Assembly (NCBI GenBank): GCA_023415835.1
Contig: JAEZJK010000079.1
Location: forward strand, 1-8,621
DNA from: Bacillota bacterium
GTDB lineage: Bacteria; Bacillota; UBA4882; UBA8346
Length of the DNA stretch: 8,621 nucleotides
Direction of reading: 5' to 3'
The notes under the pieces were generated by a model that was not told the origin of the DNA, did not search any database, and saw nothing but the letters and a program-made list of their open reading frames with translations. Numbering within the stretch: the stretch's first letter is position 1; each line of letters opens with the position of its first letter. A program made the position numbers and the translations under genes. Shown piece by piece: positions 1 to 5,534 of this stretch.

Positions 1-348
1 GCATTTCGATCATAAAGGAATGGTGGTAATTTTGTGGAATTATTTGGGTAACAATTGGCAGAATTGAAGAATTGAATGTAGGGTATCAAGCGAATAACTA
101 AAGCCACCGCGATAGCGGTTTAGTTCATCACGGCACTTACGCTTTCGGTTGCGGTAAAGGTAAATCATGATGTTGGTTTGAAGAAGAGTATTCATGGTGT
201 AGGCCGCAACACAGCCAAAAAACTAAGTAGAGCGTCGTCACTAAGTTTCTTGGCCGTCGGAAGTGCCAAGACGATATTGGCAATCCGGCAATGACGCCCG
301 CATCGTGCGGGCTAGGTTTAATAAAGAAGTTAAATTGGAGGTTTTTAA
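1..348. other. Intergenic region without a convincing gene
   Basis: No frame gives a credible start with a ribosome binding site and a recognisable product. A plus-strand frame open from position 2 ends at a TGA at 65-67 and could be the last 21 codons of a gene entering from the left, but it cannot be identified. On the minus strand two short frames overlap near 193-196 (one ending PTP-stop, the next starting MNTLLQ); neither resembles a family I know. Short hairpins are visible: ACCGC-GATA-GCGGT near 107-120, CTTGGC/GCCAAG at 249-254 and 265-270, and GCCCGCA-TCG-TGCGGGC at 296-312. The last is strong but has no following T-run, so it is not a clear terminator. Confidence 0.5.
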
Positions 349-1212
349 ATGGAAAAAAAGCTATGCTTGATTACAGGGGCAAACTCGGGGATCGGTAAAG
401 CTGCTGCTATACAAATTGCACAAAAAGACCTTAAGGTGCTGGTTGGTTCTAGGAACAGGGAAAGAGGTTTGGCCGCTTTAGAAGAAATCCGCAAAAGAAG
501 CGGTAATAATGATGTTGAATTAATAATAATTGATATGAGTTCGCAAAATTCAATCAAAGAAGCGGTTGATGAAATCAATGCAACATATGACAGACTTGAT
601 GTTTTAATTCATAATGCTGCTGATTTTGATATAAGTAGAAAAAAACCTATATTTTCAAATGATAATATTGAAACTGTTTGGGCCACAAACCATATTGGTC
701 CAGTTCTATTAACAAATCTATTGTTGGATAAAATTAAGCAGAGTGAACAAGGGCGTATAATAACTATTGCTTCCCAAGGTCTAATGTTACATCCATTTAT
801 TAAAATTGACCTGGATGATCCGGAATTTAGAAAGAGTTCATTTAGTGTAGAGAAAGCTTATTATCAATCGAAACTTGCACAAGTCATGTATACTTATTGG
901 CTATCGGAAGAATTGAAAAATACTGGAATAACAGTTAATTGTATTCGTGTCACCAATGTAAAAATTGATATCAGGCGTTATCCAAATTTATCTAAATTAA
1001 TGAAATTCATGTATTCGATAAAGAGCAGGTTTTCCATATCACCGGATGAAATGGCGAAAATATATACATATTTGGCAATTTCTCAAGAAACAAGTACTGT
1101 TACTGGTAGGTATTTTGACGAAAAAGGTAAAATTGTTTCCTCCTCTGCTTATAGTAGAAATAAAAATAATATAAGTAATCTCATGAGTGTTACAACGAAA
1201 TATATCAAATAG
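349..1212 (+). CDS. Short-chain dehydrogenase/reductase (SDR), retinol-dehydrogenase-like
   Basis: This is an NAD(P)-dependent SDR oxidoreductase of 287 residues, cytosolic, with unknown substrate. The Rossmann motif TGANSGIG is at residues 9-16. D62 sits in the position that normally contacts the adenine ring, and HNAA (88-91) replaces the usual NNAG. The catalytic tetrad is complete: N114, S142, Y171 and K175 (YYQSK). The usual PG motif after the active site is replaced by RVTN near 200-203, so the cofactor loop is unusual. The layout (substrate loop after S142, length near 290) fits the retinol dehydrogenase/WWOX-like classical SDRs better than the FabG type; this is inference. The ATG start follows GGAGG at 337-341 with a 7-base spacer. 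Codons are markedly more AT-rich than those of the sugar genes in the window, which may point to acquisition by transfer. It stands alone, with no partner gene that would reveal its pathway. Confidence 0.9.
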   Translation: MEKKLCLITGANSGIGKAAAIQIAQKDLKVLVGSRNRERGLAALEEIRKRSGNNDVELIIIDMSSQNSIKEAVDEINATYDRLDVLIHNAADFDISRKKPIFSNDNIETVWATNHIGPVLLTNLLLDKIKQSEQGRIITIASQGLMLHPFIKIDLDDPEFRKSSFSVEKAYYQSKLAQVMYTYWLSEELKNTGITVNCIRVTNVKIDIRRYPNLSKLMKFMYSIKSRFSISPDEMAKIYTYLAISQETSTVTGRYFDEKGKIVSSSAYSRNKNNISNLMSVTTKYIK

Positions 1213-1251
1213 CACAAAAATGTTTATTCTATAGGAGGGGTTATCCAGATT

Positions 1252-1377
1252 ATGGAGGTTGCCATCCTTGGACAACCTTCAACTGAGGGCGCCGGACAGC
1301 CAATAACACATAGGAGTGTTCCCGAAATTGAGCGAGCAAAAAAGCCCCAAATGCCTCGTGACATTTGGAGCAAATAG
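1252..1377 (+). CDS. Possible small ORF, 41 residues, unknown function
   Basis: An ATG-initiated frame of 41 codons ends at TAG 1375-1377. A strong Shine-Dalgarno-like AGGAGGGG lies at 1233-1240, but the spacer of 11 bases or more is longer than usual. The product would be a small, polar, soluble peptide with no signal sequence or membrane segment (N-terminus MEVAILGQPS, C-terminus MPRDIWSK), and I do not recognise it. Its 3' half overlaps the nested palindrome at 1319-1403, and it sits between the SDR gene and a pseudogene. It could be a real peptide, a remnant of a decayed gene or chance. Confidence 0.2.
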   Translation: MEVAILGQPSTEGAGQPITHRSVPEIERAKKPQMPRDIWSK

Positions 1378-1403
1378 AGTTTATCTGCGCTCAATTTTGG
1401 GAA
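1319..1403. repeat. 85-bp nested palindrome (possible MITE or structured RNA)
   Basis: The outer arms TTCCCGAAATTGAGCG (1319-1334) and CGCTCAATTTTGGGAA (1388-1403) are complementary at 15 of 16 positions. Inside is a second hairpin: a 10-bp stem with one mismatch (1344-1353 and 1362-1371) around an 8-base loop. No T-run follows on either strand, so it is not a simple terminator. No matching target-site duplication is evident at the ends. The architecture closely matches the element at 3172-3257, although the sequences differ. Confidence 0.6.
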
Positions 1404-1430
1404 AACCTTATCAATGAAGCAGACATCCTG

Positions 1431-1474
1431 GCGTTTTCATAATTTTGATTATTATATGGTTATTATGAAAACGC
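1431..1474. repeat. Perfect 13-bp inverted repeat with 18-base loop
   Basis: GCGTTTTCATAAT (1431-1443) is perfectly complementary to ATTATGAAAACGC (1462-1474). It lies at the 3' end of the minus-strand pseudogene and might have ended that transcript, but neither strand shows a convincing T-run afterwards. It is 27 bp from the nested palindrome 1319-1403, with no sequence relation that I can see. Confidence 0.6.
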
Positions 1475-2151
1475 TTAGATGAAGAAGTATTTGAACTCCT
1501 AAACCACGCCAACTCCTTTTCCGGGTTGCTTTTTTCCTCCAATCCCGGGAATTTCACCAGGCTGGTAATCACGTCGACCAAGGCCGGCCGGTCGCCCGCT
1601 ATTAAGCGCCTCTCTCAAAACAGCTTCCAAATCCCCGGGCTGCTTCACCCTGTACCCCATTCCGCCACAGGCCTCGGCGAACTTGGCAAAATCCGGATTG
1701 TTCACCGTTGTTACCGATGGATCCATCATTTTCATTTCCATCTTATCTTTTTCCATCCCCAAATAACCATTGTTCACTACTATAACCGTAATTGGGAGTT
1801 GGTAGCGGACCGCGGTTAAAAACTCGCCCAAGAACATCGCCAGTGAACCATATCCGACCAAAGCGATGACTTGGAGTTCCGGCTTAGCCAGTTTGGCGCT
1901 GATAGCGGCGGGAATCCCGAATCCCATAGTCCGCCAGGAACCGGATACAAGTATCTCTTGAACACTGCCACTGAAATTCGGTTAAACCAAACAGTATGGT
2001 CGCCAGCGTCAAGAGCAATCGCCGCCTCTTGAGCTATCCTTCTATAGGTTTTGATTAGATATCCCGGACTGACCTGAGTCCCATCGGAAACAATCTACTT
2101 ATTATCCGATCTAACCATTGTCCCCTGAGGGTGTGATTTGTCCCAACGCTT
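1475..2151 (-). pseudogene. Decayed 3' fragment of a thiamine-diphosphate enzyme (acetolactate synthase/pyruvate oxidase-like)
   Basis: Stitching three minus-strand frames gives about 200 C-terminal residues of a ThDP-dependent enzyme. The order is GYLIKTYRRIAQEA, AGDHTVWFNR, ILVSGSWRTMGFGIPAA, then the ThDP/Mg-binding region ending in VVNNGYLGM, then RPALVDVITSLVKFPG. The normal GDG of the cofactor motif reads GYG near 1850-1860, losing the magnesium-binding aspartate. Lesions are visible: an in-frame TAG at 2095-2097; loss of one base near 1977, which moves FNRI out of phase with FSGSVQEIL; and a tandem GGCC duplication at 1582-1589, after which the reading returns to the family sequence only if four bases are removed. 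The longest uninterrupted piece runs from 1927 down to 1499. The N-terminal two thirds, about 350 residues, are absent. The gene is clearly non-functional; which ThDP enzyme it was cannot be settled. Confidence 0.85.
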
Positions 2152-2153
2152 TT

Positions 2154-2176
2154 AATCGGGAATATCTTCCCCGATT
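2154..2176 (+). promoter_or_regulatory. Hairpin upstream of the HMA-like gene
   Basis: AATCGGG (2154-2160) pairs with CCCGATT (2170-2176) around a 9-base loop. No T-run follows. The loop and 3' arm contain ATCTTCCC (2164-2171), which can also pair, with one G-T wobble, with GGGAGGAT (2223-2230), the ribosome binding site of the next gene. A promoter could not be fixed with confidence; TATAGT at 2201-2206 is a possible -10, and if used it would leave this hairpin outside the transcript. Confidence 0.3.
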
Positions 2177-2235
2177 TAGGTTACCTTAAAGAGTTGAGAG
2201 TATAGTTAATAATAGACAAATAGGGAGGATTAATT

Positions 2236-2463
2236 ATGGCAAATCTGGATCAAAGATTTGACATTGTCGGAAAGATAACCAATGCCGACCAAGATGGTAT
2301 AATGAGGATTGTGGGAGCTTTGGACGGGGTCAACCACGTCAAGGTCGATCCTGAGGCCAAAAAAGTTCTGGTAAGTTATACCCCTGGTATTGTTAACATC
2401 CAAAATATTAAAGAAGCCATTGAAAGTCAGGGTGTAGACGTATCCGATCGGGGCGACGACTAA
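2236..2463 (+). CDS. Small HMA-fold (heavy-metal-associated-like) protein lacking CXXC
   Basis: The 75-residue product follows the beta-alpha-beta-beta-alpha-beta pattern of heavy-metal-associated domains: RFDIVGKI, a helix from about 19 to 29, GVNHVKVDPEAKKVLVSY (30-48), a helix NIQNIKEAIESQG (53-65), then VDVSD. The GV..VKVD.EAKKV.V.Y segment is very typical of copper chaperones and P-type ATPase N-terminal domains. However, the loop that carries the metal-binding CXXC reads NADQDGI, and the protein has no cysteine at all. It therefore should not bind copper in the classical way and may be a structural or interaction module. The acidic tail DRGDD follows the domain. AGGGAGG at 2222-2228 gives a 7-base spacer to ATG. 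The gene is monocistronic and convergent with the Hsp20-family gene. Confidence 0.8.
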   Translation: MANLDQRFDIVGKITNADQDGIMRIVGALDGVNHVKVDPEAKKVLVSYTPGIVNIQNIKEAIESQGVDVSDRGDD

Positions 2464-2494
2464 TCTTGAGTAAAATAAAAACCCATTCCATAAA

Positions 2495-2517
2495 TAACGG
2501 CCTTTTTAAGGCCGTTA
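2495..2517. terminator. Hairpin between convergent genes, possible bidirectional terminator
   Basis: TAACGGCCTT (2495-2504) and AAGGCCGTTA (2508-2517) form a perfect 10-bp GC-rich stem with a 3-base TTT loop. It lies 31 bases after the stop of the HMA-like gene and 29 bases beyond the stop of the convergent Hsp20-family gene. A proper T-run is lacking on both sides (a loose TTATTTATGG follows on the minus strand), so intrinsic termination may be inefficient. Confidence 0.6.
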
Positions 2518-2546
2518 ACACATATTCGAGGTCTTGGTTTTAGACG

Positions 2547-3008
2547 TCAATCCCCATGGTTTTGCTTATTTAAGGTAAGAGTTAACACCCCTTCACTTAA
2601 TTCTAGTTCATAATCATTACTCTCTACTGGTTGAACCAAACTGACTTCCCTTTCCTCAAACCTAGAAACCTCTGTTTGTACCATAAAACTATCTTCAATA
2701 GGTTTAAGTAAGGGATATTTGACTTTGATAACCAGGGTGCTATTATCTTTAAACCTGACCTTAATGTTTTGCTTATCCTTAATACCGGCCACTAAAGCCA
2801 TAAGATATAAATGTTTTTTGTTCTCCCAAATCTCAATTGGAATAGCCCCACTGGGCTTCCCTTTTACCAGTTTGTTAACCCTTGCGATACTTTCCCAAAA
2901 ATCATCGTTAAAAGTATCATTAAACTGATTTACCATGTTTTTGATCTGAAGCATATTTTCCGGAGAGAACAACAGGCTTAGCGGCGTTAACATATCTTTA
3001 TTTATCAA
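2547..3008 (-). CDS. Hsp20/alpha-crystallin-family protein
   Basis: This is a small heat-shock-type protein, about 153 residues from the chosen start, expected to be an ATP-independent holdase in the cytosol or, in spore formers, a coat-associated protein. The alpha-crystallin domain covers roughly the last 100 residues: PIEIWENKKHLYLMALVAGI, a strand LVIKVKY, FEEREVSLVQPVE and the closing GVLTLTLNK, which corresponds to the conserved GVL strand. The C-terminal I-X-I assembly motif is absent; the protein ends NKQNHGD, so oligomerisation may differ from classical sHsps. The longest frame begins at a TTG at 3035 with no ribosome binding site. The TTG at 3008 was chosen because GGAGG (3024-3020) lies 11 bases before it; an ATG at 2993 has no close site. 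A possible -10 (TATATT, 3039-3034) overlaps the end of the repeat element upstream. Confidence 0.85.
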   Translation of the reverse strand: MINKDMLTPLSLLFSPENMLQIKNMVNQFNDTFNDDFWESIARVNKLVKGKPSGAIPIEIWENKKHLYLMALVAGIKDKQNIKVRFKDNSTLVIKVKYPLLKPIEDSFMVQTEVSRFEEREVSLVQPVESNDYELELSEGVLTLTLNKQNHGD

Positions 3009-3036
3009 TTGTACGTCAGCCTCCGCATTAATCAAT

Positions 3037-3163
3037 ATAAGTTGAATTAAATTTTCTCCTATACATCATGTCCCTAAAGCCGGATAGGACGCATAGGCGA
3101 GCAGGAAGCGGAGCTTCCGACCAGCCCGGTAATGGAAAAATTTACAAATTTTATTCAACTTAT
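3037..3163. repeat. 127-bp inverted-repeat element (MITE-like), copy 1
   Basis: The ends ATAAGTTGAATTAAATTT (3037-3054) and AAATTTTATTCAACTTAT (3146-3163) are complementary at 17 of 18 positions. The interior is more GC-rich and holds a hairpin GGAAGC-GGA-GCTTCC at 3104-3118. The left end matches that of the next element (3172-3257) at 14 of 17 positions. No coding capacity is present. The element touches the promoter region of the Hsp20-family gene. No clear target-site duplication is seen. Confidence 0.6.
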
Positions 3164-3171
3164 TTCAGATA

Positions 3172-3257
3172 ATAGGATGAAGTAAATTCGGATTTGATGC
3201 CATTTGCATTCGGCTTTAGGAATGCAAATCTCGTATAAGAAATTTACTTCATCCTAT
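3172..3257. repeat. 86-bp nested palindrome with perfect 17-bp terminal arms (MITE-like), copy 2
   Basis: ATAGGATGAAGTAAATT (3172-3188) is perfectly complementary to AATTTACTTCATCCTAT (3241-3257). Inside lies a second perfect hairpin: ATTTGCATTC (3202-3211) and GAATGCAAAT (3220-3229) with an 8-base loop. Eight bases separate it from the element at 3037-3163, whose ends are related. It contains no coding sequence. Confidence 0.65.
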
Positions 3258-3403
3258 ATTCGTGCCTTAGTCTAGTATATTCAAAGCACTGTTTTTAGGG
3301 GAACCTTATTAGCCGTTTTTAAGCGCCAAATTGATTTTTTGTGCCAAAATCCGAAAAGCTAAGTATACCAGGTATATATTTAATAGGTTTCCTATTATGT
3401 AGT
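3258..3403. other. Intergenic stretch upstream of the amidase leader
   Basis: No gene is present. Two compact palindromes lie here: TATACC-A-GGTATA at 3364-3376 and a perfect TAATAGG-TTT-CCTATTA at 3381-3397. Either could be an operator or part of the amidase transcript leader. A promoter should lie in this stretch because the divergent Hsp20-family gene isolates the amidase gene, but no good pair of -35 and -10 boxes could be assigned. Confidence 0.4.
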
Positions 3404-3489
3404 AATTAAGTATTTTCTCCCATGCCTGTTTGATGAGAGGAACCACCCCGGTTCGCATTGAATGATGAGGCAAGGGGGAGAACTTAATT
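3404..3489 (+). promoter_or_regulatory. Leader with arms that cover the amidase ribosome binding site
   Basis: AATTAAG (3404-3410) pairs with CTTAATT (3483-3489), and TTCTCCC (3415-3421) pairs with GGGAGAA (3476-3482), giving a 14-bp stem with a 4-base bulge. The 3' arm contains most of the Shine-Dalgarno GGGGGAG (3474-3480) and the first two bases of the TTG start codon. A smaller hairpin GAACC-ACCCC-GGTTC sits inside near 3440-3454. As RNA, the closed form would hide the start site, which suggests translational control of the downstream gene; the trigger is unknown. Confidence 0.4.
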
Positions 3490-5392
3490 GCTTAAAACGT
3501 TAAAGATTTTTTTGATTATCAACCTTCTAATTCTTCTGTCAGGGCAAGACTGTTTCGCAATTACCCAACCCCCCCTCTCAACCGTTTTTTTGGTTGATCG
3601 CGGACTTAGCCCGCGAGTGAAATTTATCAAGCAAAACAGTACTTTATACATAAACCATCTTTTTTTAGAAGAAATTTTTAAAACTAAAGCCGAATGGAAA
3701 ATTAGTAAAGGAACCATCAAAATCAACTTTGCCAACTTTGAAACCGAATTCCAAACCGGAAATTCGTTGTTGATCTTGGGTGAAAAAAAGTACCCTTTAA
3801 GTAATCTCCCTTTTGAACAGGGTGAAGATTTATGGTTTCCCTTAGAATTTTACAAAATATTGGGCATCGTCGAATCCAGTTGTAATGATCAGCAATTGAG
3901 GTTAACTTGGGGGGAAAACTACCTTTTAAACCTAGATGTTATTCAATTTCAGGGCCGCCCTGCGCTGGAATTGGTCTTAACCGGAACCGCCGAGTTTAAA
4001 AACTTTCTCTTAACCAAGCCCGACCGGTTGGTTTGTCAATTCCCAGCCTCAAAAGTCCATCCGGTAATTACCTCCAAAATAACTAACCTTCGAAATGCCC
4101 TTATCAAAAGAGCCCGTTTTAACACTGATGAAACTGGCCTTTTGACACTGGCCTTCGATCTTTCCAAATCAACCGGATATCAAGTCATTAACGACCCTGA
4201 CCTTCCCGAACGTTTCTTAATTACCTTCAACTATTACCTAGAGGGGATATCCCTATTCCGCCAAGGAACGGAGACCAAAGTCAATATTAAAACTTCAGCC
4301 CCGGCAAGCTTTAAAGTGGTTAATAATGATTCTCAATGTTTAATCGTTCACTTTTACAGCGCTACATTTAAAACCCGCCAAAAAATTATTTCCGGAGACA
4401 GCGATTTAATTAAGGAAATTTTTGTCGAACAAATAAACCCTGATACTGTTCAGTTAAGCCTTACCCTATTGAGAACGGAAGAATTATTTGTCACTCAATC
4501 CCGAGATAACCCTAATTTAGTCCAAATTAGAAAAATCCAATTAATAACCGGATTAGAATGGACAAGCTCTGAACAAGGCAGTCAGTTGCTAATTACTGGC
4601 GATGGCGAGTTGTTAGCAAAAACCCACAAGGTTAAAAACGCCAGGCAGATCCAGCTGGATTTTGATTATGCCCAGTTTCAAACTGGCCTAACCGCCCCTG
4701 ATTTAAACGGCGCTCAAGGAAAGTCAATCAAACTAACCAGGTTGAACTCTGCCCAAGTCCGGCTAGAGATCGGCCTCAATTATTTACTCAATTATGATAT
4801 TGAAATCTCATCCAATCAACGTCAATTGATAGTTTCTTTCCATCCTTCCCCTTTGTTTAATAAGGCCATCGTCATTGATCCCGGTCACGGAGGTCCGGAT
4901 AATGGCGCTTCCGGTAAGAAAGGGACCCTTGAAAAGGAAATTAATCTGGGAGTCTCCCTCCGTCTTAAGGATCTTTTGGAAGAGGCCGGGGCTAATGTGG
5001 TTTTAACCAGGTTTGACGATACTTTCATCAGCCTTTACGAACGGGCTTTTTGTGCCAATTTTTTAATGGCCGACTTCTTTATAAGCATTCACACTAACAG
5101 CCATCCCAAACCTGAGATTCAAGGAATTGAGATTTTTTACTACCCGAACCATCCACAGTCTTGGCCCTTGGCCACTAAAATATTGGAAGCCATAGTTCAG
5201 CTGACAGGGTTAAAAAAACTAGCAGTGAAAACTGAAAACTTTGTCGTAATCCGTGAGACCCAAATGGCCGGAGTTTTATTAGAATTAGGGTTTCTTAGTA
5301 ACCTTCAAGAAGAGCAGATACTCCGTTCGGATCACTTTAAAGATAATGCGGCTCAAGGCGTTTTTCAAGGTATAATCGATTTCTTTAATTAA
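3488..5392 (+). CDS. Secreted N-acetylmuramoyl-L-alanine amidase (Amidase_3) with AMIN-like repeats
   Basis: This 634-residue zinc hydrolase should cleave the amide bond between N-acetylmuramic acid and L-alanine of peptidoglycan outside the membrane. Residues 1-24 form a signal peptide (K4, a long Ile/Leu core, cleavage near CFA). Residues about 38-130 resemble the copper-amine-oxidase N-terminal-like wall-binding domain. About 150-250, 265-350 and 355-452 look like three diverged AMIN-type beta domains, which target such enzymes to the envelope. The catalytic Amidase_3 domain runs from 459 to the end: zinc ligands H467 (DPGHGG), E484 (EKEINL) and H535 (SIHTNS), with catalytic E599 (LLELGF), all intact. 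The TTG start follows GGGGGAG with a 7-base spacer and the signal peptide begins immediately, supporting it. Roles in sporulation, cell separation or wall turnover are all possible. Three AMIN-like copies exceed the usual one or two. Confidence 0.92.
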   Translation: MLKTLKIFLIINLLILLSGQDCFAITQPPLSTVFLVDRGLSPRVKFIKQNSTLYINHLFLEEIFKTKAEWKISKGTIKINFANFETEFQTGNSLLILGEKKYPLSNLPFEQGEDLWFPLEFYKILGIVESSCNDQQLRLTWGENYLLNLDVIQFQGRPALELVLTGTAEFKNFLLTKPDRLVCQFPASKVHPVITSKITNLRNALIKRARFNTDETGLLTLAFDLSKSTGYQVINDPDLPERFLITFNYYLEGISLFRQGTETKVNIKTSAPASFKVVNNDSQCLIVHFYSATFKTRQKIISGDSDLIKEIFVEQINPDTVQLSLTLLRTEELFVTQSRDNPNLVQIRKIQLITGLEWTSSEQGSQLLITGDGELLAKTHKVKNARQIQLDFDYAQFQTGLTAPDLNGAQGKSIKLTRLNSAQVRLEIGLNYLLNYDIEISSNQRQLIVSFHPSPLFNKAIVIDPGHGGPDNGASGKKGTLEKEINLGVSLRLKDLLEEAGANVVLTRFDDTFISLYERAFCANFLMADFFISIHTNSHPKPEIQGIEIFYYPNHPQSWPLATKILEAIVQLTGLKKLAVKTENFVVIRETQMAGVLLELGFLSNLQEEQILRSDHFKDNAAQGVFQGIIDFFN

Positions 5393-5444
5393 TCTTTACT
5401 TGGTTCGAACTACCAGTAAACGTCTTTATAGGCAAAAAAGCATT

Positions 5445-5528
5445 CCTCCTTTCCGAGTGGCATCTGTTTCCGGGCGTAATTAGGTTCATTCCGGAAAAAA
5501 TAGCATCGCAAACTTGTAAAAAGGAGGG
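5445..5528 (+). promoter_or_regulatory. Leader with anti-Shine-Dalgarno tract before the CBM25-like gene
   Basis: CCTCCTTT (5445-5452) is perfectly complementary over 8 bp to AAAGGAGG (5520-5527), the ribosome binding site of the next gene. Between them lies a 7-bp hairpin TTTCCGG (5467-5473) / CCGGAAA (5491-5497) with a 17-base loop. The arrangement would fold the site away in RNA and could be a switch. The sequence matches no riboswitch class that I recognise. The gap to the amidase stop (142 bases) shows no terminator, so read-through from the amidase is also possible. Confidence 0.35.
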
Positions 5529-5534
5529 TTGGTT

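Noticed and set aside
296..312. GC-rich hairpin as a terminator before the SDR gene
   Set aside because: No T-run follows on either strand and no gene clearly ends there.
1..313. Remnant transposase or CRISPR-like repeat at the left edge
   Set aside because: No transposase motif, regular spacing or repeated unit could be found; only short unrelated hairpins are present.
1526..1819. Plus-strand open frame of 97 codons
   Set aside because: It is antisense to the ThDP-enzyme pseudogene, which explains the sequence on the other strand, and its product resembles nothing.
3424..3471. Hammerhead-like TGATGAG followed by a short stem in the amidase leader
   Set aside because: The conserved GAAA after stem II and the cleavage-site arrangement are missing, so no ribozyme is supported.
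5393..5534. Known riboswitch class (cyclic di-GMP type) before the CBM25-like gene
   Set aside because: GGCAAA is present but the rest of the conserved core does not match any class that I can recall.
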